A DNA stretch of 64,000 bases from an uncultured Spirochaetales bacterium (GCA_902773355.1 CACYEI010000068.1:33949-97948); one strand, 5' to 3'. Counted from the first letter of the stretch, positions 35,563-45,280 are shown. The notes: a model not told the origin generated them from the letters alone. Program-made: numbers and translations.

Positions 35563-35997
35563 ATGGATAAAGAACAATTTATAAAATCACTTTCTGAAAA
35601 ATTTAATACAAAAATAACTAATTTATCATATTCACTACTATATTTTGATTCAGATGGAATATTGATTAATCATGGTGTTTATGTTTTTTCAGATTCTGAA
35701 AATCTTTTTTTTCTAGAAACAGAATATAAACCAAAAGTATTTGGTTTCAACATAAAAACTAAACCTCAAACTGAATTTTTTTCATACACAGTAGATCTGA
35801 ATAATATAGTTGATTTCTATACCGTATATAAGTCGTCAGCTAAACAGTACATAAGGAGAAAGAAAAACAAACTGAATAGATCAAATAAATTTTTTGAAAT
35901 TTTTAGAGAGACATTAGTTTATATTAAGTTAAAAGATAAAGAGGTTTTTATAGATTTGCCTTTAAATGTTTTTAAAAATCTAATAAACAATAACTAA
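35563..35997 (+). CDS. Hypothetical protein
   Basis: A 144-residue soluble protein with no signal peptide and no motif I recognise. It has a beta-rich first half and a very basic patch near residues 85-110 (YIRRKKNKLNRSNKF). The patch could bind nucleic acid or phosphate surfaces, but this is speculation. It is ten bases upstream of the phosphohexomutase gene and probably co-transcribed with it. Confidence 0.6.
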   Translation: MDKEQFIKSLSEKFNTKITNLSYSLLYFDSDGILINHGVYVFSDSENLFFLETEYKPKVFGFNIKTKPQTEFFSYTVDLNNIVDFYTVYKSSAKQYIRRKKNKLNRSNKFFEIFRETLVYIKLKDKEVFIDLPLNVFKNLINNN

Positions 35998-36007
35998 GGA
36001 GTTTAAA

Positions 36008-37351
36008 ATGAGTGTATTTAAAGCATATGATATCAGAGGAATTTATAATAAAGATTTTGATAAAAATACAGCATATAAGGTTGGTTTTTTCCTTCCTGGT
36101 TTGCTTAAATCTAATTCTGTGGTTGTAGGTAGAGATATTAGACTAACTTCTGATGAAATATTTGATTATTTATGTAAAGGTATTACAGATTCTGGCGCAA
36201 ATGTAATAGATATAGGCTTATCAACTACTCCTATGGTTTATTTTGCTACTGTTTTTTTAAAAGCCTCAGCCTCAGTTCAGATTACTGCTAGTCATAATCC
36301 AAAAGAATATAATGGCATGAAAATTTCAAGAGCAGAAGCTATTCCAGTTGGAGGGGATACTGGTTTAAAAGAATTAAAAAGATTATGTAATTCTGAAAAA
36401 ATAGTTCCAGTTCCTGATTCAAAAAAAGGTAAAATAGAAAAGAAGGATATTTACAATGATTATCTTTCATTTCAAAAAAAATTCCTACCTGATATTTCTT
36501 CATTAAATATATCTGTTGACTGTTCTAATGGCATGAGTTCATTATTTGCTGAAAAATTATTTGGAGAAAAAACACACTATATAAACAATAAAATGGATGG
36601 GTCTTTTCCAGCTCATGAACCAAATCCACTTGATGAAAAAAACTGTAAACAGATAGAAGAAGAAGTTTTAAAAAATAAATCAGACATAGGAATTATTTAT
36701 GACGGTGATGCTGACAGAGTCATGTTTATAGATGAAAAAGGAAGATTTATCCCAGCAGACATAGTAACAGCAATAATTGGTTCATATTATTTATCTAAAG
36801 AAAAAGGTTCTGTTTTGGTAGATATAAGAACATCTAAATCTACAACAGAATATCTAAAAAAGAAAGGTGCCACAGATGTCTATATTTGGAAGGTAGGGCA
36901 TGCATTTGCCAAGATGAAAATAAGAGAAAAAAAATGTATATTTGGTGGAGAATTAGCAGGACATTATTATTTCAGAGATTTTTTTAATTGTGACAGTGGA
37001 ATCTTAGCTTCATTACTTGTTCTTCAAATTGTAGTACAGCTTAAGAAAGATAACAAAAAATTATCCAGTTTAGTTGATGAAATTGTGGTTTACAAAAATA
37101 GTGGAGAAATTAATTTCAAATTAGAAAGAAAAAAGGAAGCAGTCTCAGAAATATATGATAAATACAGTAAATTAAATCCAAATAGTATCTTAGATTTTGA
37201 TGGATACAGAATTGAATTTGATGACTGGTGGTTTAATATAAGACTATCAAACACAGAACCATATCTGAGACTGGTTGTTGAAGCAAAAACAGATGAAGAA
37301 TTACAAGAACATTTTTCAGAACTGAAAAACATTATTCAGAAATATCAGTAA
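36008..37351 (+). CDS. Phosphomannomutase/phosphoglucomutase
   Basis: Alpha-D-phosphohexomutase moving phosphate between C1 and C6 of glucose or mannose. AYDIRGIYNKDFD at the start, the phosphoserine loop ITASHNPKEYNG, the metal loop YDGDADRVM, the sugar-binding GGELAGHYYFRD and the phosphate-binding RLSNTEPYLRL are in order. 447 residues, normal. It supplies activated sugars for surface polysaccharides or glycolysis. AAGGAG precedes the ATG. Its terminator lies in the neighbouring yaiI coding region. Confidence 0.95.
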   Translation: MSVFKAYDIRGIYNKDFDKNTAYKVGFFLPGLLKSNSVVVGRDIRLTSDEIFDYLCKGITDSGANVIDIGLSTTPMVYFATVFLKASASVQITASHNPKEYNGMKISRAEAIPVGGDTGLKELKRLCNSEKIVPVPDSKKGKIEKKDIYNDYLSFQKKFLPDISSLNISVDCSNGMSSLFAEKLFGEKTHYINNKMDGSFPAHEPNPLDEKNCKQIEEEVLKNKSDIGIIYDGDADRVMFIDEKGRFIPADIVTAIIGSYYLSKEKGSVLVDIRTSKSTTEYLKKKGATDVYIWKVGHAFAKMKIREKKCIFGGELAGHYYFRDFFNCDSGILASLLVLQIVVQLKKDNKKLSSLVDEIVVYKNSGEINFKLERKKEAVSEIYDKYSKLNPNSILDFDGYRIEFDDWWFNIRLSNTEPYLRLVVEAKTDEELQEHFSELKNIIQKYQ

Positions 37352-37883
37352 AATCAGAGTGGAGTTCACTCCACTCTTTCTTTAATTTATATGTAATTTT
37401 GTCTAATTGGCTAGAAAAACTATGAATTGTTTTTAAATTCTGTTTTTTTGTTAAATCTGTGAATACTCCCATTTCTCTAAGTTGATTATTTACATTTCTG
37501 TCCATTAATAAACTATTAATGGATTCATTTGTATACTCATTTCCTCTATCATCAATAACAAAACATCCTTTATCTAATAATCTTTTAGCTAAAGGTATAT
37601 CGTGCGTAATACATAAATCATTTTTATTACTATTAAAAACAATATAATCATCTGCACTATTATCACCTGATTCTACAACAATCATTTTAATCTTAGATTT
37701 TATATCTTTTATACCATATTTTAATCTGAGTTTATGTGTATCTATTTCAATAAATAATCTAACATCAGATAGTACTCTGTCTGCTACAAAAAAAGTACAG
37801 CAACCAAGCCTTACAGATGCATTTAATATAACAGTTCTATGAGTTTTTTTAATTGAATCCGAATCTACAAAAATATTAAACAA
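37332..37883 (-). CDS. YaiI/YqxD family protein (UPF0178)
   Basis: NYN/PIN-like domain protein of unknown function. Family marks are FVDSDSIKK at the N-terminus, SGDNSADDYIV, CITHDIPLAKRLLDKGC and VIDDRGNEYT. 183 residues, within or slightly above the normal range. Starts at TTG overlapping ssnA by eight bases. The convergent phosphohexomutase overlaps its 3' end by 20 bases, and codons for EWSELHS double as that gene's terminator hairpin. Confidence 0.87.
   Translation of the reverse strand: MFNIFVDSDSIKKTHRTVILNASVRLGCCTFFVADRVLSDVRLFIEIDTHKLRLKYGIKDIKSKIKMIVVESGDNSADDYIVFNSNKNDLCITHDIPLAKRLLDKGCFVIDDRGNEYTNESINSLLMDRNVNNQLREMGVFTDLTKKQNLKTIHSFSSQLDKITYKLKKEWSELHSDFTDISE
37356..37387 (+). 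terminator. Intrinsic terminator of the phosphohexomutase gene, inside yaiI
   Basis: AGAGTGGAG and CTCCACTCT pair perfectly around TTCA, followed by TTCTTTAATTT on the plus strand. It begins five bases after the mutase stop. The same bases encode the C-terminal EWSELHS segment of YaiI on the other strand. Confidence 0.68.
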
Positions 37884-39198
37884 TACGTTTCCACAGCTTT
37901 AATGCTTCTTCTCTTGCTTTAGAATATATCTCACTGGCATCCAAATTAATAAATGTATGATTATGATATAACAACTTACCGTTAACTATGGTTGAATTAA
38001 CTGAATTTGAACTTAATCCCCACATTAAGTGTCCGCCAACATTTTCTTCTACAATTGGTGTAGGACTATTATAATCAAGAATTATTAAATCTGCGGTATA
38101 GCCTTCTGAAACACTACCTAGTTTTTTTTCAAAATATTTACTTAACAGCTTATTAGATCTAATAATTGCATTAAAGAAATCATTTGGGAATAAATTATTT
38201 ACACATTCTCTGTTCTTTAAAGATGCAATCTTTAATTCTTCAAACATATCACTGGAGCAACCATCCGTACCTAATAATAGATTATTTATTTTATTTAATT
38301 CTTTTAAATAGCCTACTCTGTTATTCATATTACTTCTAGGATTATGAACTAAAAAACAACCTTTCTGATTTAATAAATCAATTTCACTTTCATTTAGATA
38401 TATACCATGTGCTATAAGTGTTTTATCAGATAATAAATCAAATTCATTTAAACGTGTTAAAAGATCTTTTCCATATGAAAAATGAGAATATTCAGAATCA
38501 AAACTACCCTCTGCAACATGGATATGAAGACCTCTTTCTGTTTCTTTGACTGCAGAGTAAAGCATTTCTAAACCTTCATCTGGCACAGTAAACAAGGCAT
38601 GAGCACCAACCATCCCTTCACATAATACATCTACGGAATTATTTTTTTTATTTTTAATTTCTTTTATAAATCTAACACATTCATCAGTCCCTTTTCTTAA
38701 CTCTTCATATCCATAATTTCTATCCGTTATTCCATAAGTTGTTATACCTCTTAAACCTGAATAATCAAATGCAGAAGATATTACAGATAAACTGTCTGAA
38801 ATAAAAGAAGGACTTTCATTATGATCAATACAAGATGTAGTTCCGTTTTTTATTGCATCTAAACAACAGATTAATGAACTATAATACAGTGATTTTTCAT
38901 CCAATGCCCTATCTAAACGCCACCACCACTGATCCAAAATTTCAATTAAATCTCTTTGAGGACCTGAAGAAATTAACATACCTCTGGATAATCCACTATA
39001 AAAATGATGATGAGCACAAACCATTCCTGGAAATAAATATTTATCTGTGGCATCTATTACCATATCTGCTTTAACACTGTTTGCATCAATTTTACCAACT
39101 TTTTTTATTATTGTTCCGTCTATAAATACATCTTCTTTTTTTAATTTAAGTTCATTTTCATTCTGTAAGATTGTTGCATTTTTTATTAATATACTCAT
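37876..39198 (-). CDS. ssnA: Putative aminohydrolase SsnA
   Basis: Metal-dependent amidohydrolase of the SsnA branch. Visible are the metal-binding CAHHHFYSGLSRG, a HVAEG motif, an IAHGIYL motif and the GTDGCSSDM Asp loop, so the metal site is complete. 440 residues, normal. In enterobacteria and gut anaerobes ssnA sits with ygfK and purine-hydroxylase genes in clusters for anaerobic purine/urate breakdown. Here only ygfK accompanies it, directly upstream. AGGAG precedes the ATG. Family is secure; substrate is inferred. Confidence 0.88.
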   Translation of the reverse strand: MSILIKNATILQNENELKLKKEDVFIDGTIIKKVGKIDANSVKADMVIDATDKYLFPGMVCAHHHFYSGLSRGMLISSGPQRDLIEILDQWWWRLDRALDEKSLYYSSLICCLDAIKNGTTSCIDHNESPSFISDSLSVISSAFDYSGLRGITTYGITDRNYGYEELRKGTDECVRFIKEIKNKKNNSVDVLCEGMVGAHALFTVPDEGLEMLYSAVKETERGLHIHVAEGSFDSEYSHFSYGKDLLTRLNEFDLLSDKTLIAHGIYLNESEIDLLNQKGCFLVHNPRSNMNNRVGYLKELNKINNLLLGTDGCSSDMFEELKIASLKNRECVNNLFPNDFFNAIIRSNKLLSKYFEKKLGSVSEGYTADLIILDYNSPTPIVEENVGGHLMWGLSSNSVNSTIVNGKLLYHNHTFINLDASEIYSKAREEALKLWKRIV

Positions 39199-39213
39199 TA
39201 TTTCTCCTTATGA

Positions 39214-42036
39214 TTAAATCAAATATCCAAATTCAGAAAGAAAAATTTTAGCCAATACTTCTATTTTAGGGTCTTCATCTGGAGTTGGTCTGCAGATAAT
39301 TTTTTTCCCATCATAATAAAATCCCTTATTCTTGCTATTATTAAAACTTTTTTCATTATCAAAATAAGTAACTTTATCAGAATATGGTCTTCCTTCATGC
39401 TCACAGAAAGTTGCACAGTTGCCACATTCATTACATAAAGAATCAAGATGAATTATCTGGTATATATCTTTAAAAAATTCACTGTTTCTTGTGTTTACAG
39501 CCACATTAGCTCTGTTAGGACAGACATCAACACATTTATTACATAAAAAGGAGCAATCTAAACATCTTGATTCATTATTAGTTTCTGAACAGGTAAACAC
39601 AGTGTTTCTCTTTTTCATAAGTTTTTCTAAATATTCAGGCATATCTTTATTTATTGCATTGGACTGAATAAAATTTGAAACAGCATCTTTGGCACTTTTA
39701 ATACATTTTACTATAGTTGATGGTCCTGTCAGCATATCACCAACCTTATAAACATTTTCCAAGTTATCATTTATTTCTAATTCTTTAAGAATGTTTTCAG
39801 ACACATGCATACCAAGTGCAGTAATAACAGTATCACACGGTAAAGTAAAAACTTGATCCGTAGTTAATACTGTTCTTCTACCATCAGAACCCACCTCTCC
39901 TAATTTCATAACGGAACAAGTCAGCTTTCCTTTTTTATATGAATGTGCATTTGCCAAATAAACAAATTTTACTCCATCTGCTATGGCTTCATTTACTTCA
40001 TCTCTATCTGCACTCATTTCAACTTCAGAACGTCTATAAACTATAGTTACATTTTCGGCATGACATTTTCTAATAGCTGATCTAGCAATATCCATGGCAG
40101 TATTACCACCGCCAAGTACAACAACATCTTTACCAAGATTTGGAACTGTTCCTTTATCTCTACACAATTTTAGAAAATTTAATGCTGTATAAATATTTTT
40201 CCCAATTCCCGGTATATTAATGGTATTATCTTCTTCACAGCCTATTGCATAGAAGAGGGCTTTATACCCCTGAGATTTAAGAATAGAAGCTTTTACAGAA
40301 TTTAATTCAGAATTGAAGAAAAATTTTACACCTTCTGCTTTTACTCTATCTATATCACTTTTTATAAATTTTTTATCTATTCTAAAATCAGGTATAAAAT
40401 TTGCAACAACACCACCAGCATTTTTTTCTTTTTCAAATAAATGAACTGAATAACCATTTTTAGCTAATAAATAAGAGGCTGCCAGTCCAGATGGTCCAGC
40501 ACCAATTACGGCAACTTTATTTTCTGAATTTAAAAAAGCACTTTTTTTTGCTTCCTTTATTTCAATTGGTCCTTCATAATCCATTCTAGAACATACAGAT
40601 TTACATTTCTGATCACATAAAACACATGTCATACCAGGAAGCATATTTGCTTCTGAAATAACAGACATGGCGTTATCATATTTTTTTTCTGATACATTAT
40701 TCACATAATCTGGAATATTTTGATTTATTGGACACGCTTGAACACATGGAGCGACATAACAATCATATAAGGGCAATTCATCCTTAACTTTAGCCTTTCC
40801 AGTACCTCTAAAATCTTTTTTTACATAATCTTTTTCCAAGATATTATCAGCTAAATTTTTAAGTAAATCTACGTTTATTTTTTTAGGTGGATTTATATGG
40901 TCTAAAATAGAGGCAATCTGAGATATTCTGTTATATCCACCTGGCTTTAAAATATCTGTGGCTAATGTTAATGGTCTAATACCTGTTCTATATATATCTT
41001 CTGCAGAGAAAGCACTAACTCCACCTGAATACGATATTGGCAAATTTCCATTAAATTCATCACTTAATAATGATGCTATTCTTAATGATATAGGTAAAAG
41101 AGCTCTTCCTGACATATATCTTTCTTCTCCAGAAAGATAAGTACTATCATTTATATTACCTAAAGTATTTGTAAGTTTGACACCAAAAAGCAGATTCTTT
41201 TTTTCTGCTAATTTTTTCAAATCTTTAAGCATTATAACTGCATCTGGATATGATAAGTCTTTTTCAAAACTTTCCTTTTTCAGCTTTATATAATTAAAGC
41301 CTGTTTTTTCTAATATATTAGCTACACATTCATATCCTAAAAGAGTTGGATTCAATTTTACATATGTGTTAAGATTTTTTTTATCCAACATATATTCACA
41401 TATGCTTTTTATTTCATTTGGTGGGCATCCATGCATGGTTGAAATAGTCACGCTATTACATATATTAGCAGGAATTTTAATCTCTTTACCTAACTTTTCA
41501 TTTAATAAAACGGAATACTTTACATATTCTGCCGTATTTTCTGCATTAATTAAAGAATCAATAAATTTTTGCATTTTCTTTTCTTTTATTCCATTCAGCG
41601 TATAACCTACTGACATGTTAAAAGTAAAATCCAATACCCCTAGCTTCTTTCCAAGTAAATTTTGTACATAGTAAATACCAAAGTAAGCCTTTATGTATTC
41701 ATCAAATGCATTCTTTAATGTGAATTCTGAAGACCACTCTACATTATACCCTTCATCTCTTGCATCTATACAGGGCTTACTAATCAGATGATCCTTACCT
41801 AGATTATCCATTGCCTGAACTGTTTTAAGTTCAATAAATCTTGAACCAACAAGATAAGAAGTAATAATATTTTGCGCCAGCTGTGTATGTGGACCTGCTG
41901 CTGGCCCCAAAGAATGTAATTTACCTGTGGATTTATAAAATTCAGATATACCAAAAATGGATTTCTTAGTTTTATATTCTTTCTCAATTATATTTAATAA
42001 TTTGGCAAAAGGAATTCCAACAAAATCATCAGACAT
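39214..42036 (-). CDS. ygfK: Putative selenate reductase subunit YgfK (FAD/Fe-S oxidoreductase)
   Basis: Large flavin and iron-sulfur protein of the YgfK family. An N-terminal dihydropyrimidine-dehydrogenase-like TIM-barrel region (about residues 1-400) is followed by a GltD-like part. That part starts with CVQACPINQNIPDYV and CVLCDQKCKSVCSR cysteines, then FAD loop VIGAGPSGLAASYLL and NAD(P) loop VVLGGGNTAMDIA. C-terminal ferredoxin motifs are CLDCSFLCNKCVDVCP and CNECGNCATFC. I chose ATG 42036 because GGAGGTG precedes it. 940 residues, slightly under the E. coli protein. Electron transfer for purine or related catabolism is inferred. Confidence 0.88.
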   Translation of the reverse strand: MSDDFVGIPFAKLLNIIEKEYKTKKSIFGISEFYKSTGKLHSLGPAAGPHTQLAQNIITSYLVGSRFIELKTVQAMDNLGKDHLISKPCIDARDEGYNVEWSSEFTLKNAFDEYIKAYFGIYYVQNLLGKKLGVLDFTFNMSVGYTLNGIKEKKMQKFIDSLINAENTAEYVKYSVLLNEKLGKEIKIPANICNSVTISTMHGCPPNEIKSICEYMLDKKNLNTYVKLNPTLLGYECVANILEKTGFNYIKLKKESFEKDLSYPDAVIMLKDLKKLAEKKNLLFGVKLTNTLGNINDSTYLSGEERYMSGRALLPISLRIASLLSDEFNGNLPISYSGGVSAFSAEDIYRTGIRPLTLATDILKPGGYNRISQIASILDHINPPKKINVDLLKNLADNILEKDYVKKDFRGTGKAKVKDELPLYDCYVAPCVQACPINQNIPDYVNNVSEKKYDNAMSVISEANMLPGMTCVLCDQKCKSVCSRMDYEGPIEIKEAKKSAFLNSENKVAVIGAGPSGLAASYLLAKNGYSVHLFEKEKNAGGVVANFIPDFRIDKKFIKSDIDRVKAEGVKFFFNSELNSVKASILKSQGYKALFYAIGCEEDNTINIPGIGKNIYTALNFLKLCRDKGTVPNLGKDVVVLGGGNTAMDIARSAIRKCHAENVTIVYRRSEVEMSADRDEVNEAIADGVKFVYLANAHSYKKGKLTCSVMKLGEVGSDGRRTVLTTDQVFTLPCDTVITALGMHVSENILKELEINDNLENVYKVGDMLTGPSTIVKCIKSAKDAVSNFIQSNAINKDMPEYLEKLMKKRNTVFTCSETNNESRCLDCSFLCNKCVDVCPNRANVAVNTRNSEFFKDIYQIIHLDSLCNECGNCATFCEHEGRPYSDKVTYFDNEKSFNNSKNKGFYYDGKKIICRPTPDEDPKIEVLAKIFLSEFGYLI

Positions 42037-42084
42037 AGACACCTCCAAATACAAATATATTAATACACTTTTTTGTACTTTGCA

Positions 42085-43671
42085 TTAATCTTTTATCAGG
42101 AAAATAAAAAAAGTGAAAATAAGCATTACCGTACCATAAGCACATGCTCCTTGATAATTATAAGAATTAATTAATCTGTAGATTTGAACTGAGATAAGGG
42201 GAAAAGCTCTTCCCCCTATTAATAAAGATGTACCAAGTTCTCCATTACTTAATGCAAAACTAAAAATTAAGCTTGAGAGAATTGAATTTTTTAATATAGG
42301 TATATTTATATAAAAAAAAACATTCATACTGTTTGCTCCTTCAATAATAGCATTTTCAATATATGTTTCTGGTATAGCCCTGTATGTAGGATAGATTAGT
42401 CTTAAACATAATGGAATTGATATAACAGAATGAGCTAAAACAAGCAAAATAAAGGATGATACATTAATGAAAAACCTTGAAATAATCATATATCCTAAAC
42501 CTAAGACAACTGAACTAATAACCATTGATACTGTTATGATAGAATTAAACAATAAATGATTTCTGCATTTTACCAAATGTTTGGAAATGGACAATGCAAA
42601 CAATGAAGCTAAAACAGAAGAACTTATAGAAAGAAGTAAAGTATTTAATAAAGGTTTAGAATTTAAAAAAACATCTTTATAAGCATCAAGAGAAAAAGCC
42701 TCATCTGCTCCTCTACTTGTCTGTACTAAGAAAGACTTTATAATTATGGAGAATATGGGGAATAATGCAAAAAAAGTAATAAAAAACAGATAGATTTTCA
42801 ATAACCAGTTTAATTTAAGTAGATTACCGTTTTTTAATTCTTCTTCATAATTGTTTTTATTAAAAGGTTTTTGTATAAAGAATAAGATAAACAGTACGGA
42901 CAGAATACTTATTATGCTAAGAGCAGATGCATCTGAATAATTCATTCTGGTAGAAAGACTGTATATCTCCAAACCTATTGTAGTTAAGGAAGGCTTTCCT
43001 CCTAAAATCAACACAATAGAAAAACTGGTATAACAATAAATAAAAATAAGAATAAAAACAGATACTAATGAGTATTTTATTCTAGGTAAAGTTATCTTCA
43101 AAAATACTTTAACTTCACCTAAACCTTCAAGCCTTGCTGCTTCTTCCGGTTCAGAATCTAAACTTAAAATAGAATCACTGATATTGTTTATAACCAATGG
43201 AAAATTACAAAATGAATGTGCCATAAGCACAGCAGGAAAAGTATATAAAATTTTTACAGGACTTTTCTTAAAATTAAAAATAATCATTAAAAACTTATTA
43301 ATTAATCCATTGTTACCATATCCTATTACAAAACCAAGAACAACCAATATGGAAGGTAAAATGAAAGGTAAAGTCAGTAAGCTCTGTAATATTTTTTTTA
43401 TTTTTTTATTTTTAAAATAACATCTGGAAAATATATATGCACCAGGTAGTCCTATTAAGATAGAGATTACAGAACTTAAAAAAGCCTGAAAAATAGTAAA
43501 AATCAGTACATGCTGATAGTATCTTTCAGTAAAGATACTTATAATCTTTTCTATTGTTGTAAAACTTAGTGCAATTAATACTGGTACAATAAAAAAAACA
43601 ACATATGGTATATAACCAGTTAAAGGAAAAATATAATCAAATAGTTGTTTTTTTTTAATCTTTTTATTCAC
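42085..43671 (-). CDS. thiP: Thiamine ABC transporter permease ThiP
   Basis: Inner-membrane permease with two fused MetI-type halves and about twelve membrane segments. EAA loops occur twice: EEAARLEGLGEVKVFLKI in the first half and ENAIIEGANSMNVFFYINIP in the second. 528 residues, as for ThiP. Starts at GTG 46 bases after thiB. The substrate is taken from thiB and the TPP riboswitch. No ATP-binding subunit gene follows; ygfK comes next. Confidence 0.9.
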   Translation of the reverse strand: MNKKIKKKQLFDYIFPLTGYIPYVVFFIVPVLIALSFTTIEKIISIFTERYYQHVLIFTIFQAFLSSVISILIGLPGAYIFSRCYFKNKKIKKILQSLLTLPFILPSILVVLGFVIGYGNNGLINKFLMIIFNFKKSPVKILYTFPAVLMAHSFCNFPLVINNISDSILSLDSEPEEAARLEGLGEVKVFLKITLPRIKYSLVSVFILIFIYCYTSFSIVLILGGKPSLTTIGLEIYSLSTRMNYSDASALSIISILSVLFILFFIQKPFNKNNYEEELKNGNLLKLNWLLKIYLFFITFFALFPIFSIIIKSFLVQTSRGADEAFSLDAYKDVFLNSKPLLNTLLLSISSSVLASLFALSISKHLVKCRNHLLFNSIITVSMVISSVVLGLGYMIISRFFINVSSFILLVLAHSVISIPLCLRLIYPTYRAIPETYIENAIIEGANSMNVFFYINIPILKNSILSSLIFSFALSNGELGTSLLIGGRAFPLISVQIYRLINSYNYQGACAYGTVMLIFTFFIFLIKD

Positions 43672-43717
43672 TTCTTTTCACTTGATCAAATAATAACGTC
43701 TTAAAAATAATGCCGTC

Positions 43718-44740
43718 TTAAATGACGCTGTTAGTCCATAATTTAATAAGAGAATTAATTTCCTGCTCCGAATAATTTTTATTCCTATTCAATATTTTGG
43801 TTGGCATTAAAGCTGAATCAAAAGCATTATCTAATTTTGTTGTCTTATTTGCAGGAAACATGGAATTATAGATAGCTATCAGTTCTTGACCTTCAGTTAA
43901 TAAAAAGTTTGAAAATAATTCTGCTGAATGTTTATTCTTTGAATTACTTAGTATTCCTAAATATTCAGTAGTCCTAATATGACCTTCTTTAAATTCTAAT
44001 GGTTTGTATGTTGTATAGCCTTCATTAAGTACATGATAAACAGGACTTGTGGTATAACTTATTACAAATGGAGCTTCATTTTCTGTAAACAAACCATAAG
44101 CAGAACTCCATGAATCAGATATTGTCAATGTATTTTGGCTTATTTCTTTCCACCATTTTAAAGCATTATCTGTACCTAAGGCTTCTACTGTCCATATGAG
44201 AAGTCCAAGTCCAACAGAAGAAGTTCTTGGATCAATCAATATAATTGAATTTCTAAAACTTGAATTTGTTAAATCTAATAAACTGTTAGGAATAAAATCA
44301 ACATTTATCTCTGTATTATACAAAAACGAAAAGACCCCATAATTAAATGGTATAAGGTTTGTAGATGTATCATAATCAATTAAATCAAATTTACATGGTG
44401 GTTCAAAATGATAAAACATAGATGAATCAATATCTATTGTATCAGGAAGACCTATTACTACATCTGCAGGGCAGTTGTCTCCTTCATACAAAATTCTGTT
44501 ATACATTTCTACTGCGCTTCCACATTCTACAAGTTTAACTTTAATTCCAGTAGATGAATAAAAATTATCAGATAATTCTTTCCCTGGACCATAATCACCG
44601 CAAAATGAATCATAAGCATACACAATAAGTGTATCTGATTCTGTATTATCTTTCTGAACTTTTTTTTCAGTAAGAGATAAAGAAAAAACCAAAGACAAAC
44701 TTAATAAAGAAAATATTAAAATAACTACAAATTTTTTCAT
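43718..44740 (-). CDS. thiB: Thiamine/TPP-binding periplasmic protein ThiB
   Basis: Solute-binding protein for thiamine or its phosphates. An N-terminal signal peptide (KKFVVILIFSLLSLSLVFS) leads into LIVYAYDSFCGDYGPGKEL, the ThiB/TbpA pattern. Later blocks (NYGVFSFLYN, LIDPRTSSVGLGLLIW, ISYTTSPVYH) match the family. 340 residues. The start codon lies five bases after GGGAG, which is part of the TPP aptamer. Confidence 0.93.
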   Translation of the reverse strand: MKKFVVILIFSLLSLSLVFSLSLTEKKVQKDNTESDTLIVYAYDSFCGDYGPGKELSDNFYSSTGIKVKLVECGSAVEMYNRILYEGDNCPADVVIGLPDTIDIDSSMFYHFEPPCKFDLIDYDTSTNLIPFNYGVFSFLYNTEINVDFIPNSLLDLTNSSFRNSIILIDPRTSSVGLGLLIWTVEALGTDNALKWWKEISQNTLTISDSWSSAYGLFTENEAPFVISYTTSPVYHVLNEGYTTYKPLEFKEGHIRTTEYLGILSNSKNKHSAELFSNFLLTEGQELIAIYNSMFPANKTTKLDNAFDSALMPTKILNRNKNYSEQEINSLIKLWTNSVI

Positions 44741-44744
44741 AAGT

Positions 44745-44815
44745 ACTCCCTACGTCGGCATTATCCGTATCAGGTAATAAGGGTTTTTCTCAGCTGGATA
44801 GCACCCCTGTCCTTA
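44745..44815 (-). promoter_or_regulatory. TPP riboswitch (THI element) of the thiB operon
   Basis: On the minus strand the conserved blocks appear in order: GGGGTGC, CTGAGA, ACCC, ACCTGAT, GGATAATGCC and GTAGGGA. That is a complete TPP aptamer in about 70 bases. The last block supplies the thiB Shine-Dalgarno (GGGAG at 44746-44750), so TPP binding should hide it. No terminator follows, so control is probably translational. Confidence 0.95.
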
Positions 44816-44819
44816 AGTC

Positions 44820-44848
44820 ATCCTATTATTTAGTTGTTTATTTGTCAA
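44820..44848 (-). promoter_or_regulatory. Predicted thiB operon promoter
   Basis: Minus strand TTGACA (perfect -35), 17 bases, then TAGGAT. Transcription would start near 44813, at the first base of the TPP aptamer. Confidence 0.58.
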
Positions 44849-44868
44849 TCTTTCATTATATTCAATGT

Positions 44869-45255
44869 ATGTATCAAATTTATTTACTATCAGAATTATT
44901 ACTTTTCTTATTTGGTTGCTTTATGTTATTAGATGATTTTGGTACAAGATTTCCTGTTTTATATAGTTTAAGCAATATACTGAATACAAACAGAAGTTTT
45001 AGATTATTCATTCTTATTATTGATTTTATAGTCTTTACTCTAATGCTAATTTTCCCTGTTTCTCCTGGCCCAGCTGTTTTTGGAGATTTATTTCCATTAT
45101 TGGGAATTCTTTCTCTTGAAATATGTTTAATCTACTGTTTTTCTGGTGGAGGAATAAAAAAAGAATTACCTCAAAGGATAAAAAAATTGATAGGTTATTA
45201 TTCCTTAATAATCTGTTTTGTTCATTTTCTGATTCCAAATGTAATTCTCTTATAA
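44869..45255 (+). CDS. Hypothetical membrane protein
   Basis: About 128 residues with four predicted membrane helices; a polar loop (DDFGTRFPVLYSLSNILN) separates the first two, and PVSPGPAVFGD lies before the third. I do not recognise a family. A TTG at 44842 would add nine residues but lies in the thiB promoter; neither start has a clear ribosome site. It stands alone between the divergent thiB promoter and convergent adk. Confidence 0.55.
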   Translation: MYQIYLLSELLLFLFGCFMLLDDFGTRFPVLYSLSNILNTNRSFRLFILIIDFIVFTLMLIFPVSPGPAVFGDLFPLLGILSLEICLIYCFSGGGIKKELPQRIKKLIGYYSLIICFVHFLIPNVILL

Positions 45256-45280
45256 AACAATTACTGATAGAAAATTATTA

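Noticed and set aside
43690..43730. GCGTC-GACGGC hairpin at the thiB stop as a terminator
   Set aside because: The stem is only four to five base pairs, no good U-tract follows, and thiP is 46 bases downstream on the same strand.
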